NCBI GenBank assembly: GCA_964550795.1
Contig: CAZKBH010000008.1
Span: forward strand, 1-64,000
DNA length: 64,000 nt
Origin: M3007 sp964550795
GTDB taxonomy: Bacteria; Bacteroidota; Bacteroidia; Chitinophagales; Saprospiraceae
Direction: 5' to 3'
In this document: piece by piece, positions 62,737 to 64,000 of the stretch
Numbering within the stretch: the stretch's first letter is position 1
How the letters are laid out: every line of letters starts with the position of its first letter
Position numbers and translations under genes: made by a program
The notes under the pieces: generated by a model
Told to the model about the DNA's origin: nothing
Seen by the model: only the letters and a program-made list of their open reading frames with translations
Database searches by the model: none

Positions 62737-64000
62737 ACCACGATTTTCCTCGATACCGTCCCCTCCTCGCTGCTCAGTTCAATCCAGTAAATACCCGAGG
62801 GCAATTTGCTTAAATCCCGATCGAAAGTTACCTGGCTTGCTGCCGCGTTCAAGTGGTGGGTTTCCAAAGTTTGGCCTTGAGCGCTTTTGACGGAAATCAA
62901 GATATTGCTTGTAATTCCTTGAATTTCAATTGAAATAAGCCCGTCTGTTGGGTTGGGGTAAATGCGCAATCCGCTTGCCCAGCTCGGCAGGGTAGTGCTG
63001 CTGTTTTCGGCTACAATTACCGTGACAGGCACTCTTTCGCTCGTGCATTTGTAACTTTTAAACGAAACCTCCCAGTCATAAAAGTAATAATAACGGGTGG
63101 GGTCGAAGGTGGAATTTGTAATCGAAACCAGGTTAGGCAGTTCATAAGGGAAATCAATACCCTGTGTGCTGCGATAAAGTTGAGGTCCAAAGGAACCGAT
63201 GCTACTCTGATTGAAGGCTCCATTGGTAGTTAGCAAAAGATTAGTTCCTACCGCTACTTCAAAATCCAGGTCAATAATCGAGGTTCCTGCGGGTATATTG
63301 ACTGTTTTGCTTTGCAAAACATTGTCACTGGGATCGCGAAGTTCGATTTTTCGCTGACCGGCTTTTGTAGTGGTTACCTTGGTTTTAGCCAAAATGAAGG
63401 GTGAAAAACAATCGAAGATTAAGCCACCATTGTAATTGTTATCGCTGGTAGCAGAGCCTTGATGATTGACCATACCGACGAATTGGCTTGGTGGTTCATA
63501 CGAAACGGTGTTGGCCACCCAGTAGGTCGTGTTTTCGGTTAAGGATGGGGTTTGAAGGGTATCGGTTGTGCCGAGCATATTGGTGCCAGTAGGCGCGTCA
63601 AACCACGTAATATTTTCACCTATGGCAACCAGCGTGGCAGATTCTCCGCTGTAAATGGTATCCGTTTCAACGCTCGGTATGGGCGCATCCAATACTTCGA
63701 TTTGGATAGGAATTGAGCTGAAAACGTTGCAGAGTCCTTGCGCAGCAACGGTGTAATTGCCCGCTTGATTGACCGTGATACTTTGTGTGGTTTCTCCTGT
63801 ATTCCAAAGATATCCGTTCGCGGCCGAGCTTTGGAGCACCACAGATTCGCCAGAGCAGAAAGTGGTGTCGCCCAATACCTCCACGCCGGGGATTTGGATA
63901 GGATCCACGGTTACAAGGATGGAAGCAGACACGGCGGTACAGCCCTCAGAAGTGGTAATGGTAACGTTGTAAACGCCACTGGTACTTGCGATGAGCGTCG
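62730..64000 (-). CDS. T9SS type A cargo, 5' end cut by window edge
   Basis: At least 423 codons, open to the right edge. The visible part has Ig/PKD-like repeats (GDTTFCSGESVVLQSSAANG, YLWNTGETTQSITVNQAGNY), an Ig-like SYEPPSQFVGMVNHQGSATS segment and a C-terminal type A sorting domain (LRIYPNPTDGLISIEIQGI to VSRKIVVH). The protein is exported by T9SS and probably anchored to the surface. A GTG at 63930-63932 is internal, since coding continues past it (TTSEGCTAVSAS). Its N-terminus is outside the window. Confidence 0.88.
   Translation of the reverse strand, partial: TLIASTSGVYNVTITTSEGCTAVSASILVTVDPIQIPGVEVLGDTTFCSGESVVLQSSAANGYLWNTGETTQSITVNQAGNYTVAAQGLCNVFSSIPIQIEVLDAPIPSVETDTIYSGESATLVAIGENITWFDAPTGTNMLGTTDTLQTPSLTENTTYWVANTVSYEPPSQFVGMVNHQGSATSDNNYNGGLIFDCFSPFILAKTKVTTTKAGQRKIELRDPSDNVLQSKTVNIPAGTSIIDLDFEVAVGTNLLLTTNGAFNQSSIGSFGPQLYRSTQGIDFPYELPNLVSITNSTFDPTRYYYFYDWEVSFKSYKCTSERVPVTVIVAENSSTTLPSWASGLRIYPNPTDGLISIEIQGITSNILISVKSAQGQTLETHHLNAAASQVTFDRDLSKLPSGIYWIELSSEEGTVSRKIVVH

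Overview
The window looks like a draft-genome or metagenome contig from a Bacteroidota bacterium, probably class Saprospiria. This is inferred from family content, not from a marker tree. The signs are gliding protein GldG, cargo with type IX secretion (T9SS) C-terminal domains, a PorV/PorQ-family protein, a TonB-dependent receptor, bacillithiol enzyme BshA, mevalonate-type isoprenoid enzymes, and TAnnTTTG promoter boxes just upstream of starts. Four 10-N scaffold gaps (16714, 29010, 50410, 54007) all lie inside genes. No rRNA, tRNA or CRISPR array was seen.

Layout. 1-1505: a DUF3800 protein cut by the left edge, preceded in the same operon by an Mrr-type restriction endonuclease. 1843-9259: small cytochrome lipoprotein, HMG-CoA reductase and type 2 IPP isomerase, DUF2805, DUF1684, BshA, an HsdR-N-like nuclease-fold protein and secreted proteins. 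9601-18567: GT-C glycosyltransferase, a palindromic insertion-like element next to a gene remnant, GldG, a monooxygenase-like protein, LOG-family hydrolase, DUF4197, an EEP-family protein and a fused E1 alpha/beta 2-oxoacid dehydrogenase. 18631-26284 (minus strand): SulP transporter with a Usp-like partner, a two-component pair and pstSCAB.

26566-33334 (minus strand) is the most distinctive block. It encodes a redox gene set: an ethylbenzene-dehydrogenase-like heme lipoprotein, a cytochrome lipoprotein with a CX4CH motif, a DUF5777 beta-barrel broken by one in-frame TAA, a small Tat protein, a four-cluster ferredoxin, NrfD, an anchored Ig-like protein and a cytochrome c. No molybdopterin catalytic subunit is present. 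33777-44883: lipoproteins, an Lgt-like membrane protein with an extra C-terminal domain, a giant T9SS cargo with dockerin- and cohesin-like segments, LuxR-type regulator, peptide deformylase, RuvX and an acyltransferase also broken by one TAA. 44980-52428: SDR, thioredoxin-like, MBL-fold, Ig-like lipoprotein and 2-hydroxyacid dehydrogenase genes. 52508-61461: TonB receptor, 1349-residue secreted protein and PorV/PorQ protein, a likely surface export/uptake unit. 61674-64000: greA with a structured leader, a PaaI-type thioesterase, an acetyltransferase fragment and another T9SS cargo cut by the right edge.

Short perfect palindromes of several sequence types are scattered between genes, and many transcription units end in clear hairpin terminators.
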